Counted from the first letter of the stretch, positions 27,663 to 36,042 are shown. The stretch: DNA of 64,000 nt from Bradyrhizobium campsiandrae (GCF_014529705.1 NZ_JAANIH010000039.1:1-64000), one strand, 5' to 3'. Numbers and translations: made by a program. Notes: generated by a model not told the origin, from the letters alone.

Positions 27663-28919
27663 CTACTTCGCCCACTCGCCCTTGCGGAACACCGGCACCT
27701 TGCTGCCGTCGGCCAGGATGCCGTCGATGTCGGTCTCGGCCGAGCCGATCATCCAGTCGATATGGATCAGGCTCTGGTTGCCGCCTTGCGCTGCAATCTG
27801 CTGCGGGGTGAGCTGCGCGCCGTTGATGAAGCACTTCGAATAGCACTGGCCGAGCGCGATGTGCGAGGCCGCGTTCTCGTCGAACAGCGTGTTGTAGAAC
27901 AACAGCCCGCTCTGCGAGATCGGCGAAGAATGCGGCACCAGCGCCACTTCCCCGAGGCGACGTGCGCCCTCGTCGGTGTCCAGCACCTTGCTCAGCACCT
28001 CGGCGCCGCGGGAGGCCTTGGCATCGACGATCTTGCCGTCCTCGAAGCGCACCGCGATATTGTCGATCAGCGTGCCCTGGTACGACAGCGGCTTCGAGCT
28101 CACGACGTGGCCGTAGACCCGCCGGCAATGCGGCGTGGTGAAGACCTCTTCGGTCGGGATGTTGGCGTTGCAGCTGATGCCGTTCTTGGAGAGCGAGGCG
28201 CCGCCTTCCCATTCATGGCCGTCGGCAAGCCCGATGGTGAGGTCGGTGCCGGGACCCGAATATTGCAGCGCGCGGAAGCGCTGGCCGTTGAGCCAGTTGG
28301 TGCGCTCGCGCAGCACCGCATTGTGGCTGGCCCAATTGGCCGTGGCGTCCTCGCGATCGACGCGGGACGCCGCGAAGATCGCATCCGCGAGCTTGCCGAC
28401 CGCGACCTCTTCGGGATCATCAGGGAAGACCTGCTTCGCCCAGGACGCGCTCGGATAAGCGATGATGTTCCAGTTGGTGTCGAAATTGACGATTTTCTCC
28501 AGCGCGGGCTGATAGGCCATCGAATTGGCCTTGCTGGCGCGCGCCACTTTCGAAGCATCTTCGCCGGAGAGCAGCATCGGGTTGTCGCCGACGATGGCAA
28601 GACGCGCGGTGTTGTCGGAGAACGCCTTCGCCATGCCCTCATAGAGCCAGCCGGCGGCACGATCGAAGCTGCTGTCGTGGCCATAGCGATAGCGCGCCAG
28701 CGTCATCTCCTCGTCGGAGAGGATGGGCGTCACGATGCCGGCACCGGCCTTGTAGGCGTGCACGGCGATACGCCGCACCAGCGGCAGCGCGATTGCGGGC
28801 GCCGTCAGGAGAAGATCCTGTCCCGGCCGCAAGCCCAGCCCCACCTTCACCGCCACCTCGGCCAGCCGGTCGAGTTTCACGGGATCGATGGGCGTGGAAG
28901 TATTGCGGTGATCGGTCAT
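27663..28919 (-). CDS. M29-family aminopeptidase (AmpS/PepS/PepT-II type)
   Basis: 418 residues, the family's usual length. Metal-site motifs of M29 peptidases are visible in order: 'CNANIPTEEVFTTPH' (Glu ligand), 'RRLGEVALVPHSSPI' (Glu), 'ENAASHIALGQCY' (His) and 'SLIHIDWMIGS' (His/Asp). It removes N-terminal residues from peptides in the cytoplasm using two divalent cations. The ATG has AGAGGA upstream. It converges with the SUKH-like gene with only 12 bp between stops. Confidence 0.9.
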   Translation of the reverse strand: MTDHRNTSTPIDPVKLDRLAEVAVKVGLGLRPGQDLLLTAPAIALPLVRRIAVHAYKAGAGIVTPILSDEEMTLARYRYGHDSSFDRAAGWLYEGMAKAFSDNTARLAIVGDNPMLLSGEDASKVARASKANSMAYQPALEKIVNFDTNWNIIAYPSASWAKQVFPDDPEEVAVGKLADAIFAASRVDREDATANWASHNAVLRERTNWLNGQRFRALQYSGPGTDLTIGLADGHEWEGGASLSKNGISCNANIPTEEVFTTPHCRRVYGHVVSSKPLSYQGTLIDNIAVRFEDGKIVDAKASRGAEVLSKVLDTDEGARRLGEVALVPHSSPISQSGLLFYNTLFDENAASHIALGQCYSKCFINGAQLTPQQIAAQGGNQSLIHIDWMIGSAETDIDGILADGSKVPVFRKGEWAK

Positions 28920-29271
28920 GCCGGGTCCTCTGCCGAAAGTCTGTTATTCAACATAAGTGTAACATCATGAGACACAAGTATGCGAGCGTCTTGCAGGACC
29001 TGAAAGATACGGAGTTTCACGCATCTTGGTTTTCAACGCGTTGCCGATTCAGCGCCCGACCGGCCAGTGACGGCGCATGGTGCAGGTCATTTTTCGGTGA
29101 AGTGAGGACATCGAACCCGGCACGACGAATTCTGGCCGCCGCATATGGCCGGAATGCAGCATCGGCATCCCATCACATCATCCTGTCAAAACTTTAATTC
29201 AGCGCACCTCGGCAGTTGCACTATCACTTTGCATGCGGCGCGCAGGGCCGCCGCATGACGAGGAGACCACA
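28920..29271. other. Intergenic region between divergent aminopeptidase and BA14K genes
   Basis: About 350 bp. A 76-codon plus-strand frame from ATG 28966 to 29196 has no recognisable family and no ribosome site, so I do not call it. Both flanking promoters should lie here. No palindrome or repeat stood out. Confidence 0.5.
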
Positions 29272-29679
29272 ATGTTGAAATCGTTTCGCCTGGTCGCGGG
29301 AGCTTGTCTGCTGGCGAGCCTGTCGGCTGCGACATTGACCGCGGCATCGGCGGCGCCGCTCGGCCAGCCGCTCGCCATGGCGCAGGCGACGCCCGGTCAG
29401 GTCGAGCAGGTGCGCTGGTACGGACGTCGGGGCTGGGGCTGGGGTGGCGGCGCGTTCGTCGGCGGGCTCGCGGCCGGCGCGATCATCGGCGGCGCGGTTG
29501 CTGCGCCTTATTACTACGGTTCGCCTTACTATGACGGGCCGGCCTATCCACCGCCGCAAGCGGCCTACGGACCGCCGCCAGAAGGCGACATCCAGTACTG
29601 CATGCAGCGCTACAAATCCTACAATCCGAATACGGGCCTGTATCTCGGCAATGACGGCCGGCGCCATCCCTGCCCCTAA
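29272..29679 (+). CDS. BA14K family secreted protein
   Basis: 135 residues from ATG 29272, preceded by GAGGAGA. A signal peptide (about 1-26, ending 'ASAAPLG') is followed by a Gly/Tyr/Pro-rich middle ('GWGWGGGAFVGGLAAG', 'YYYGSPYYDGPAYPPP'). The C-terminal BA14K motif is 'YCMQRYKSYNPNTGLYLG', then 'NDGRRHPCP'. The Brucella founder is an immunoreactive lectin-like envelope protein. Location is probably periplasm or outer membrane. A strong hairpin terminator follows. Confidence 0.9.
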   Translation: MLKSFRLVAGACLLASLSAATLTAASAAPLGQPLAMAQATPGQVEQVRWYGRRGWGWGGGAFVGGLAAGAIIGGAVAAPYYYGSPYYDGPAYPPPQAAYGPPPEGDIQYCMQRYKSYNPNTGLYLGNDGRRHPCP

Positions 29680-29739
29680 CGCGATGGCCGCGGCGAGAGC
29701 GGCCGGCCTGGGCACTTGATCACGTTCTGCCGAAGCTTC

Positions 29740-29773
29740 ATCCACCCTGTTCCCTCGCCGGGACAGGGTGGAT
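29740..29773. terminator. Rho-independent-like terminator after BA14K gene
   Basis: An 11-bp perfect stem (ATCCACCCTGT 29740-29750, ACAGGGTGGAT 29763-29773) with a 12-base loop, followed by TTTG. It lies between convergent genes and could serve both. Confidence 0.7.
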
Positions 29774-29798
29774 TTGCGTCAACGCGTCGGCGTAGCCC

Positions 29799-30221
29799 CT
29801 ATTCCCGCAGCATTTCGCCGCTGCCGCCGAACTCGGCGGGAAAATCCTTCAGCTTGGGCAGACCGTCGCGCATCGGCAGGACCGTCTCCGCGTAGTTGAT
29901 GTGGACGCCAGGCGTGAATTTGAGCGTCGGAATCGTGGCGCTGAAGACATCCATCATCCCGAGCTCCGGATGACTGGACATGAGATGGCCGCCACATTTC
30001 CTGCAGAATTGTCGCTGGGTGCCCGGCGTCTTGGCGTAGGTCGCGATATGCTCGGCGCCCGCGGTCACACGCACGGCCTCGGGCTTCCACAGGCTGAACG
30101 CATTGACCGGACCGCCGGACCACGAGCGGCAGGACCGGCAGTGGCAATATCCCATCGCCTCCGGTTCCCCCGTGACCTCGATTGCGACCGCGCCGCAGAA
30201 ACAATTCCCGACATGTGTCAT
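29799..30221 (-). CDS. GFA-family protein (glutathione-dependent formaldehyde-activating-like, zinc-binding)
   Basis: 140 residues from ATG 30221, chosen because GGAG sits 6 bases upstream. In-frame ATGs at 30227 and 30281 exist. The Gfa zinc motifs are present: 'GNCFCGAVAIEV' (first Cys pair), 'YCHCRSCRSWSGG' and 'RQFCRKCGGHL'. The fold binds structural and catalytic zinc. Real Gfa condenses formaldehyde with glutathione, but most paralogues of this size are of unknown function, and no formaldehyde genes are adjacent. Confidence 0.85.
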   Translation of the reverse strand: MTHVGNCFCGAVAIEVTGEPEAMGYCHCRSCRSWSGGPVNAFSLWKPEAVRVTAGAEHIATYAKTPGTQRQFCRKCGGHLMSSHPELGMMDVFSATIPTLKFTPGVHINYAETVLPMRDGLPKLKDFPAEFGGSGEMLRE

Positions 30222-30317
30222 CGTCATCTCCGTTTGTGAGTCTTTGTGAGTTGGCATTTCCCCCGTGCCTCGGTGCCGCATCCTCCTTTCGATGGACGCG
30301 GCGGAGGCACGCGAAGG

Positions 30318-31106
30318 TTACACCGATCTCCGCCAGGGAATAAGCATCGACACACGTTGTTTGTACTGCCGATATTCGTCGCCGAAGAGATCGACGAGAT
30401 CATGCTCCTCCAGCGCGATGCCGACGAAGATGTAGGCCGTGGTCACGGCCGCGAACAGCAGATGGCCTGCGGTCATGGTCGGTGCCGCCCAGAAGGCGAT
30501 GATGAAGCCGAGATAGATCGGATGGCGGACGAATTTGTAGAGCAGCGGGGTCCTGAATCGCGGCGGCGCGGCCTGCTTGCCGACGAGATGATTGGTCACC
30601 TGATGCAATCCGAACAACTCGAAATGATTGATGATGAAGGTCGAGGTGAACACCAGCACCCAGCCCGCGAGCGACAACGTGATCAACGTCACGGCAAGAT
30701 CCGGGTTGGCAACGTTCCATATGACCGTGGGCAATGGACGCCACTGCCAGAACAGGAGGAGCAATGACAGGCTCGCGAACAGCACATAGGTCGAACGCTC
30801 GACCGGCTTGGGGATCAATTGCGTCCACCACGCCTTGAACCCCCGGCGCGCCATCACGCTGTGTTGAACGGCGAACAGCGTCATCAGCAGGAGATTGATG
30901 ATCACGGCCTCAGTGGCCGGCGTGTTGGCCCCGGTGTCGATGGTCTTCGGCACCACGAGCCCCATCACGAATCCGATGGCGTAGACGATTGTAACGAAAA
31001 ACACGAGATACGCAGCAATTCCGTAAAGAAAGGCGATGAGCTTGAACAGGCGCGAGCCCGCAGCCTCGGGATTGATCGAATGAATCTGATGATCGAGTTG
31101 GGTCAT
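30318..31106 (-). CDS. mddA: MddA-type methanethiol S-methyltransferase (NnrU/ICMT-like membrane protein)
   Basis: 262 residues from ATG 31106 (GGAG 6 bases upstream; ATG 31118 is a longer option). Five to six hydrophobic helices are present. The C-terminal methyltransferase signature of the isoprenylcysteine-methyltransferase-like group is 'LLYKFVRHPIYLGFIIAFW' and then 'VGIALEEHDLVDLFGDEY'. MddA enzymes methylate methanethiol with SAM to form dimethyl sulfide, and a Bradyrhizobium MddA has been shown to be functional. The full-length resemblance supports the symbol, though NnrU-like paralogues exist. It is divergent from a truncated wHTH regulator with tandem repeats between them. Confidence 0.75.
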   Translation of the reverse strand: MTQLDHQIHSINPEAAGSRLFKLIAFLYGIAAYLVFFVTIVYAIGFVMGLVVPKTIDTGANTPATEAVIINLLLMTLFAVQHSVMARRGFKAWWTQLIPKPVERSTYVLFASLSLLLLFWQWRPLPTVIWNVANPDLAVTLITLSLAGWVLVFTSTFIINHFELFGLHQVTNHLVGKQAAPPRFRTPLLYKFVRHPIYLGFIIAFWAAPTMTAGHLLFAAVTTAYIFVGIALEEHDLVDLFGDEYRQYKQRVSMLIPWRRSV

Positions 31107-31189
31107 GGAAAGCTCCATTGTGCCGAAGCATCGGCACTGTCTGTCGCTGCACCATGCCGAACCGAAGGACGGAAGACTTTCGCAGACGA

Positions 31190-31232
31190 TTGATTTTCGC
31201 CTGAGACGACTTTGATTTTCGCTTGAGACGAC
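31190..31232. promoter_or_regulatory. Two 21-bp direct repeats, 22-bp period, upstream of wHTH regulator gene
   Basis: TTGATTTTCGCCTGAGACGAC (31190-31210, 21 bases, T/C difference at one position) is followed by its copy at 31212-31232. The 22-bp period is two helical turns, the layout preferred by OmpR/CadC-type winged-helix proteins. The second copy ends 6 bp before the GTG start of such a regulator, so it is a candidate autoregulatory site also facing mddA. Confidence 0.55.
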
Positions 31233-31238
31233 GGAAAC

Positions 31239-32036
31239 GTGCGATTTATCTTCGAAAACAACGTGCTCGACGGGAACCTGCGCGAATTGACCTGCGCCGG
31301 GACGAGCGTGCCGCTGCAGCCGCAGGTGTTCGATCTGCTGCTCTACCTCGTCGCGGAGCGCGCCCGCGTCGTCAGCAAGAGCGATTTGATCAGCCGGATC
31401 TGGAGCGACCGCATCATCTCGGATTCAGCGCTGAACAGCCGGATCAATGCCGCACGCAAGGCGCTCGGCGACGACGGCGCGACGCAGAAGCTGATCAAGA
31501 CGATCCCGCGCAAGGGCTTTCGCTTCGTCGGCGAGGTCCGGGAAGAAGCGGCAGCAAAGCCGGCGTCGACCGAAGCCGCGCCGGGGTCGGCGCGCGGCGC
31601 AACCAACCGGCCGGGCATTGCGGTGCTCGCCTTCGACAACATGAGCGGCGACCCGACCCAGGACTATTTCGGCGACGGAATCAGCGAGGACATCCTCACC
31701 GCCCTGTCGAAGCAGCGCTGGTTCGTCGTGATCGCCCGCAACTCGTCCTTCACCTACAAGGGACGCGCCGTCCACATCAAGCAGATCGCCGAGGAGCTCG
31801 GCGTCCGCTACATCGTCGAGGGCAGCGTCCGCAAGGTGGATAACCGCGTGCGCATCACCGCGCAGCTCAACGACGCCACCACCGGCGGCCATCTCTGGGC
31901 GGAGCGCTACGACCGCGAGCTCAACGACGTCTTCGCCGTGCAGGACGAGATCACCGAGCGGATCGTCGCGGCGATCGAACCGCAAATCCATGCAGCGGAA
32001 AATTTCCGCTGGACAGACGCGGACGTGCGGGATTGA
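31239..32036 (+). pseudogene. CadC-like winged-helix regulator with TolB-like domain, C-terminally truncated
   Basis: 265 residues from GTG 31239. Residues ~1-100 form an OmpR/CadC-type winged helix ('LQPQVFDLLLYLVAERARVV', 'LINSRINAARKALGD'-like helix, 'IKTIPRKGFRFVGEV'). Residues ~125-245 are the TolB N-terminal-like (FlgO-like) domain ('IAVLAFDNMSGDPTQDYFGD', 'VEGSVRKVDNRVRITAQL', 'ERYDRELNDVFAVQDEIT'). Relatives I know continue with several hundred residues of TPR repeats. Here the frame ends right after 'PQIHAAENFRWTDADVRD', and the next gene is on the other strand. The DNA-binding half is intact and might still work. Confidence 0.75.
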
Positions 32037-32042
32037 CCGCCG

Positions 32043-32881
32043 TCACGCACCCGACGCAAACGCGTCGAGCAGCGCGTTGAAGGCCTCCGGCCTCTCCCAT
32101 TGCGTGGAGTGGCCGGCGCCCTCCACAACCTGAACCGCACCGCGCCACAAGGTCGGCGCGGCCAGGCGCTGGAGATAGCCGAGATCGACGATCTGCTCTT
32201 CCGCGCCCTGCACGATCGCGATCGGAATCTTCAGATTGCGCACGATCTCGGTTTCGTCGGCAAGGCCGCCGCTTTGCGCGACGGCGCCGAGGCATGCGCG
32301 CGCATTGCCGTCGGTCCTGCGGAAATCCTCCAGCACGAAAGCGGGGATCGGCGCGTAGCCGGGCGCAAAAGCCGTGTGCATCCATTCCTCGATCTGCGCC
32401 TCGGTCGGCGCGGCCGTGAAGGCTGTGGGCGACAGGTTCTTGAAGCCGGCAAAGCCCGCAGGCCCGCTGCCGATCGGCGGCGTCCCGAAGATCATCAGCC
32501 CGCCGCCATCGGCAGCGACGCCGCTGCATTCAGCACCGCATGGCCGCCGAGGCTCCAGCCGACCACGATGGCGCTCGCAAGATCGAGCGCGCGGGCAGCG
32601 GCCGCGATCGCCGCGGCATACCCATGGCCGGAATAATCGGTCTCCGGATGGGGCGCCGGCGACGAGGCGCCATGGCCGGGCAGGTCGATCGCGATCACGC
32701 GGTATTTGGCGCCAAGCGGCCCCTGCAACTGCTTCTGCCAGATTCGCGACGAGGAGGAATTGCCGTGGACCAGCAGGATCGGACGACCCGTGCCGGCGCT
32801 CTCATAGCCCGCGAGAGTCTGCGCGCCCAGTTGCAGCTGAAGGGGACGAAGCGCCGGACCGGGAAAGACCTGATCACTCAT
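32043..32881 (-). pseudogene. Alpha/beta hydrolase, split by a frameshift near 32495
   Basis: Two adjacent frames together make one ordinary alpha/beta hydrolase of about 278 residues. Part 1 (32881-32495) has the oxyanion region 'ILLVHGNSSSSRIW' and nucleophile elbow 'VVGWSLGGHAVL', and ends at TGA. Part 2 begins at an ATG overlapping that stop (TGATG) and continues 'MIFGTPPIG', carrying the acid region 'AIVQGAEEQIVDLGY' and the catalytic His in 'VEGAGHSTQWERPE'. Since the triad is divided between the frames, neither half should be active alone. A single-base indel or a sequencing error could explain it. Confidence 0.82.
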
Positions 32882-32960
32882 GCTGACTTGCTCTGGTTCT
32901 CGTTCATGATCGCGAACCAGTCTGGCACGCCGCGCAGGACGGCGCTACGGCCAAGCCGAG

Positions 32961-33437
32961 TTATGATCGCTTGCGGCGCAGATGGACGATGACATCGAGC
33001 CGCGCGATCTCGTGGCCGGGCAGTGCGTCCGGCACCTTGCTGAAGGGGAGGCCGCCGGCGAGGTCGACCAGCACATCCTCGTCCTCCAGATAGAAGTGCG
33101 GATGGACCGACGTGTCGGTATCGAAGAACGATTTGATGCCGTCAGCCGCGATCCGGCGCAGCAGGCCGGCTTCGGTGAACTGGTTCAGCGTGTTGTAGAC
33201 GGTGGCGAGCGACAGTCGCAGATTGGCGGCCAGGGCCTCCTCGTACAGGCTCTCGGCGGTGACATGACGATGAGGGCCCAGCAGCAGCATTTTGCCGAGT
33301 GCCAGGCGGTGCCGCGTAGGCCGCAGGCCGGCATCGCCAAGCAACCGGGCGCAACGGGCCCCCGCTTCGTCCGCGGCTGTCGCAGCGAAATCGTCCAAAT
33401 CCGCTTCGGGAAGGCTCGCGAGGATGTCCAATGCCAA
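32961..33437 (-). CDS. Irr-like Fur-family iron/heme regulator
   Basis: 158 residues from a TTG start (GGAG 4 bases upstream; no ATG fits). The DNA-binding domain 'GLRPTRHRLALGKMLLLG' and 'LSLATVYNTLNQFTEAGLLR' is close to Irr. The C-terminal domain ('DGIKSFFDTDTSVHPHFYLE', 'DLAGGLPFSKVPDALPGHEI') follows Irr rather than Fur. Canonical Bradyrhizobium Irr has an N-terminal 'GCPW' heme-regulatory motif and a three-histidine run. Here the N-terminus lacks GCPW and the histidine run reads H-P-H, so this is probably the second, Irr2-type paralogue. Irr proteins control iron and heme genes. A perfect FixK box lies 63 bp upstream. Confidence 0.82.
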   Translation of the reverse strand: MALDILASLPEADLDDFAATAADEAGARCARLLGDAGLRPTRHRLALGKMLLLGPHRHVTAESLYEEALAANLRLSLATVYNTLNQFTEAGLLRRIAADGIKSFFDTDTSVHPHFYLEDEDVLVDLAGGLPFSKVPDALPGHEIARLDVIVHLRRKRS

Positions 33438-33499
33438 TCGTCTCCGCGCGCCTGTCGCTGCGCGTCCAGCAATCGGATCGCAAATGCATCGAACCCGCT

Positions 33500-33513
33500 T
33501 TGATCCGGATCAA
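33500..33513. promoter_or_regulatory. FixK/FNR box TTGAT-N4-ATCAA between irr-like gene and small ORF
   Basis: TTGATCCGGATCAA matches the FNR/FixK consensus at all ten fixed positions and extends to a 16-bp palindrome at 33499-33514. It is centred about 70 bp upstream of the Irr-like start codon and about 88 bp upstream of the divergent small gene, a reasonable activator position for either. The same motif occurs upstream of hemA in this window. Confidence 0.72.
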
Positions 33514-33594
33514 ATTTTCCGGCGCCCGCCTCTGACCTATCGCAAGGCGCAGCCGCTCGGTTCTGCCAAAATGTTGGCATACGACGAGGCCAGC

Positions 33595-33906
33595 ATGTCA
33601 AAACCCATTCCCGACAGGGCGGAAATCGCGCTCGAATACCCTGACAAGTTCTACGCCGGCACCTTCGAGCATTCATCGCGGTTCGAGGCGCGGCTCGACG
33701 GCAGCGGCGTGGCGCTCATCCTCGAGCACCCCGGAGCCGAGGACGTGCGCAAGTCCGTGCATCTGCACCTCAATTTCGGGTTGCTCGCCGGCATTCTGCG
33801 CGAGCTCGCGGCGAGCGTTGCCGCGATCCCGAAGGACGACATCGCGCATCGCAAGCTGCTCGCCGACGCGGTCGACGAACTGCGACAGGCGCTGAAAGCC
33901 CCCTAG
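33595..33906 (+). CDS. Conserved-looking small hypothetical protein, divergent from irr-like gene
   Basis: 103 residues from ATG 33595, which has GAGG 6 bases upstream; ATG 33571 is an in-frame alternative. There is no signal peptide and no known domain. The sequence has a beta-rich first half ('YAGTFEHSSRFEARLDGSGV', 'SVHLHLNFGLLAGILRELA') and a helical C-terminus rich in Asp and Lys. The shared divergent promoter region with the Irr-like gene and the FixK box suggest joint oxygen or iron control. Confidence 0.65.
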   Translation: MSKPIPDRAEIALEYPDKFYAGTFEHSSRFEARLDGSGVALILEHPGAEDVRKSVHLHLNFGLLAGILRELAASVAAIPKDDIAHRKLLADAVDELRQALKAP

Positions 33907-34284
33907 AGACGATCTGGCTTTGGTGTGGATTGGATTTTCCCCTCGCCGGAACCGACCAGTCGGTCTTTCAGAATCTCGAAACGACGCCTTGGCGCATTTG
34001 GCCGCAGGCGCGACTTTGGGCAGTTTCGAGCCCGGTCTCCTGCGCCTCGTCGAGCAGACCTGCGAACGGCCGCGAGCGCCCGTCGGTGACAGCACAATGA
34101 TCAAGGAAAAACAGGACGGGCTGTACATTTTTTGTGCGGATACTGTCGAGACTTTCATCTTGCGGCGCGGAACGGGACCTGTGAGCCTCACCTCCGGATG
34201 GGGACTGGGATGGGCCGGCCGTCGTTTCGCGCGCGGGGACGCGACGAAACGTTTGCGGCCGGTCGCGCTTGAGAAAGATACGAC
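33907..34284. other. Intergenic region upstream of dipeptide-type ABC operon
   Basis: About 380 bp without a supported gene. It should contain the operon promoter. A short stem (CGTTTCG 34223-34229, CGAAACG 34245-34251) lies about 35-60 bp before the start codon, in the probable leader. Overlapping open frames look like GC-rich shadows. Confidence 0.5.
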
Positions 34285-35835
34285 ATGTCGAAACGAGTGT
34301 TGCTTGGTCTCCTCCTGGCTTGCGGCCTTTCGGCCTCAGCGCTGGCGCAAGAGCCGAAGACGGGGGGCGTGATCAACGCGGTGATCCAGCCCGAGCCGCC
34401 CGGCCTGATGCTTGCGATGATCCAGAACGGTCCGACCCAGATGGTGTCGGGCAACATCTTCGAGGGTTTGCTGCGCTACAGCCCCAAGCTGGAGCCGCTT
34501 CCGGAGCTCGCCGAGAGCTGGACGGTCAGCGAGGACGCCAAGACCTACACGTTCAAGCTCCGCAAGGGCGTGACCTGGCACGACGGCAAGCCCTTCACCG
34601 CCGCCGACGTGCTGTTCTCGATGGAGATGCTGAAGCAGACGCACGCGCGCGCCCGCACCAATTTGGCGCAGGTCGACAAGATCGAGGCGCCCGACGACTA
34701 TACGGTGGTGTTCACGCTGAAGCAGCCGTTCGGCCCGTTCCTCGGCATTTTCGAGGTCGGCTCGATGCCGATCGTGCCGAAACATCTCTATGAGGGCACC
34801 GACTGGAAGACCAACCCCTACAACAACGCGCCCGTGGGCACCGGCCCTTTCATGTTCAAGGAATGGCAGAAGGGCTCGTTCATCCGGCTGGTCAAGAATC
34901 CGAACTATTACGAGAAGGGCAAGCCCTATATCGACGAAATCTACTGGCAGATCATCCCCGACGCCGCGGCTCGCTCGGTCGCCTACGAGACCGGCAAGGT
35001 CGACGTGCTGCCCGGCGGCTCGGTCGAGAACTTCGACGTGCCGCGGCTGTCCAAGCTGAAGGATACCTGCGTCACGGGCGCCGGCTGGGAGTTCTTCTCG
35101 CCGCTGGCCTGGCTGTGGCTGAACAACCGTCAGGGGCCGCTGGCGGACAAGCGGGTGCGGCAGGCGATCATGTACGCGGTCGATCGCGATTTCGCCAAGG
35201 ACGTGATCTGGAACGGGCTCGGCAAGGTTGCGACCGGCCCTTCGTCCTCGGCGATCAAATACTATACCGACGACGTGAAGAAATATCCGTACGATCCGGC
35301 CAAGGCCAAGGCGCTGCTGAAGGAGGCCGGCTACAAGGGCGAGAAAATCCGCCTCTTGCCGCTCGCCTATGGCGAGACCTGGCAGCGCTGGGGTGAAGCC
35401 GTGAAGCAGAACCTGACGGACGTCGGCATGAACATCGAGACCATCTCGACCGACGTTGCCGGCGGCAACCAGAAGATCGGCGACTGGGATTACGACATCG
35501 CCTTCACCTACCTCTATCAGTACGGCGATCCCGCACTGGGCGTCGGCCGCAACTACATCTCCAGCAACATCGCCAAGGGCCAGGTGTTCAACAATGTCGA
35601 GGGTTACTCCAACCCCGAGATTGACAAGCTGTTCGCCGACGGCGCGATTGCCACGCCCGACTCCAAGCGCAAGGAGATCTACGACAAGGCGCAGAAGATC
35701 CTGGTCGAGGACGTGCCGGTGGCCTGGATGCTCGAGCTGCAATTCCCGACCATCATGCGCTGCAAGGTCAAGAACCTGATCACGACGGGGATCGGGGTCA
35801 ATGACGGCTTCAAGGACGCATGGCTCGACAAGTGA
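34285..35835 (+). CDS. Peptide/dipeptide-type ABC transporter substrate-binding protein
   Basis: 516 residues with a signal peptide (about 1-21, 'LGLLLACGLSASALAQ'). It is a family 5 solute-binding protein: 'PKTGGVINAVIQPEPPGL' at the start, 'NIFEGLLRYSPKLEPLPELA', 'WHDGKPFTAADVLFSMEML' and 'GTGPFMFKEWQKGS' are standard. It is the first gene of an operon with two permeases and a double ATPase. The gene is followed by a ~135-bp nested palindrome before the permease, which could hold permease levels below binding-protein levels. The cargo is unknown. Confidence 0.92.
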   Translation: MSKRVLLGLLLACGLSASALAQEPKTGGVINAVIQPEPPGLMLAMIQNGPTQMVSGNIFEGLLRYSPKLEPLPELAESWTVSEDAKTYTFKLRKGVTWHDGKPFTAADVLFSMEMLKQTHARARTNLAQVDKIEAPDDYTVVFTLKQPFGPFLGIFEVGSMPIVPKHLYEGTDWKTNPYNNAPVGTGPFMFKEWQKGSFIRLVKNPNYYEKGKPYIDEIYWQIIPDAAARSVAYETGKVDVLPGGSVENFDVPRLSKLKDTCVTGAGWEFFSPLAWLWLNNRQGPLADKRVRQAIMYAVDRDFAKDVIWNGLGKVATGPSSSAIKYYTDDVKKYPYDPAKAKALLKEAGYKGEKIRLLPLAYGETWQRWGEAVKQNLTDVGMNIETISTDVAGGNQKIGDWDYDIAFTYLYQYGDPALGVGRNYISSNIAKGQVFNNVEGYSNPEIDKLFADGAIATPDSKRKEIYDKAQKILVEDVPVAWMLELQFPTIMRCKVKNLITTGIGVNDGFKDAWLDK

Positions 35836-35849
35836 GGAGCCGTTCTTTC

Positions 35850-35983
35850 ACCTCTCCCCGCTTGCGGGGAGAGGTCGAATATGCGCAAGGCGCATATTCG
35901 GGTGAGGGGGAGTCTCCGCGAGACCAACTGCCAGCACCCCTGCGGAGACTCCCCCTCACCCCAACCCTCTCCCCGCAAGCAAG
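35850..35983. repeat. Nested palindromic repeat (REP-like) inside ABC operon
   Basis: Four pairing systems are exact: ACCTCTCCCCGC/GCGGGGAGAGGT (35850-35861/35864-35875); CGAATATGCGC/GCGCATATTCG (35876-35886/35890-35900); GGTGAGGGGGAGTCTCCGC with its complement (35901-35919/35942-35960); and an outer competing pair, 35860-35874 with 35966-35980. The element is intergenic and transcribed. It may stabilise or attenuate mRNA between the binding-protein and permease genes. Confidence 0.85.
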
Positions 35984-36042
35984 GCGAGGGAGGCGCACCG
36001 TCTCTGTGGCTACAGGTCACGTCACCAAGATGACTCCCTAAT

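Noticed and set aside
28966..29196. 76-codon plus-strand frame upstream of BA14K
   Set aside because: No ribosome site and no similarity I can recognise. Probably promoter region.
34223..34251. Leader hairpin before the dipeptide operon as a riboswitch
   Set aside because: Only a 7-bp stem with no conserved aptamer features; too weak to claim.
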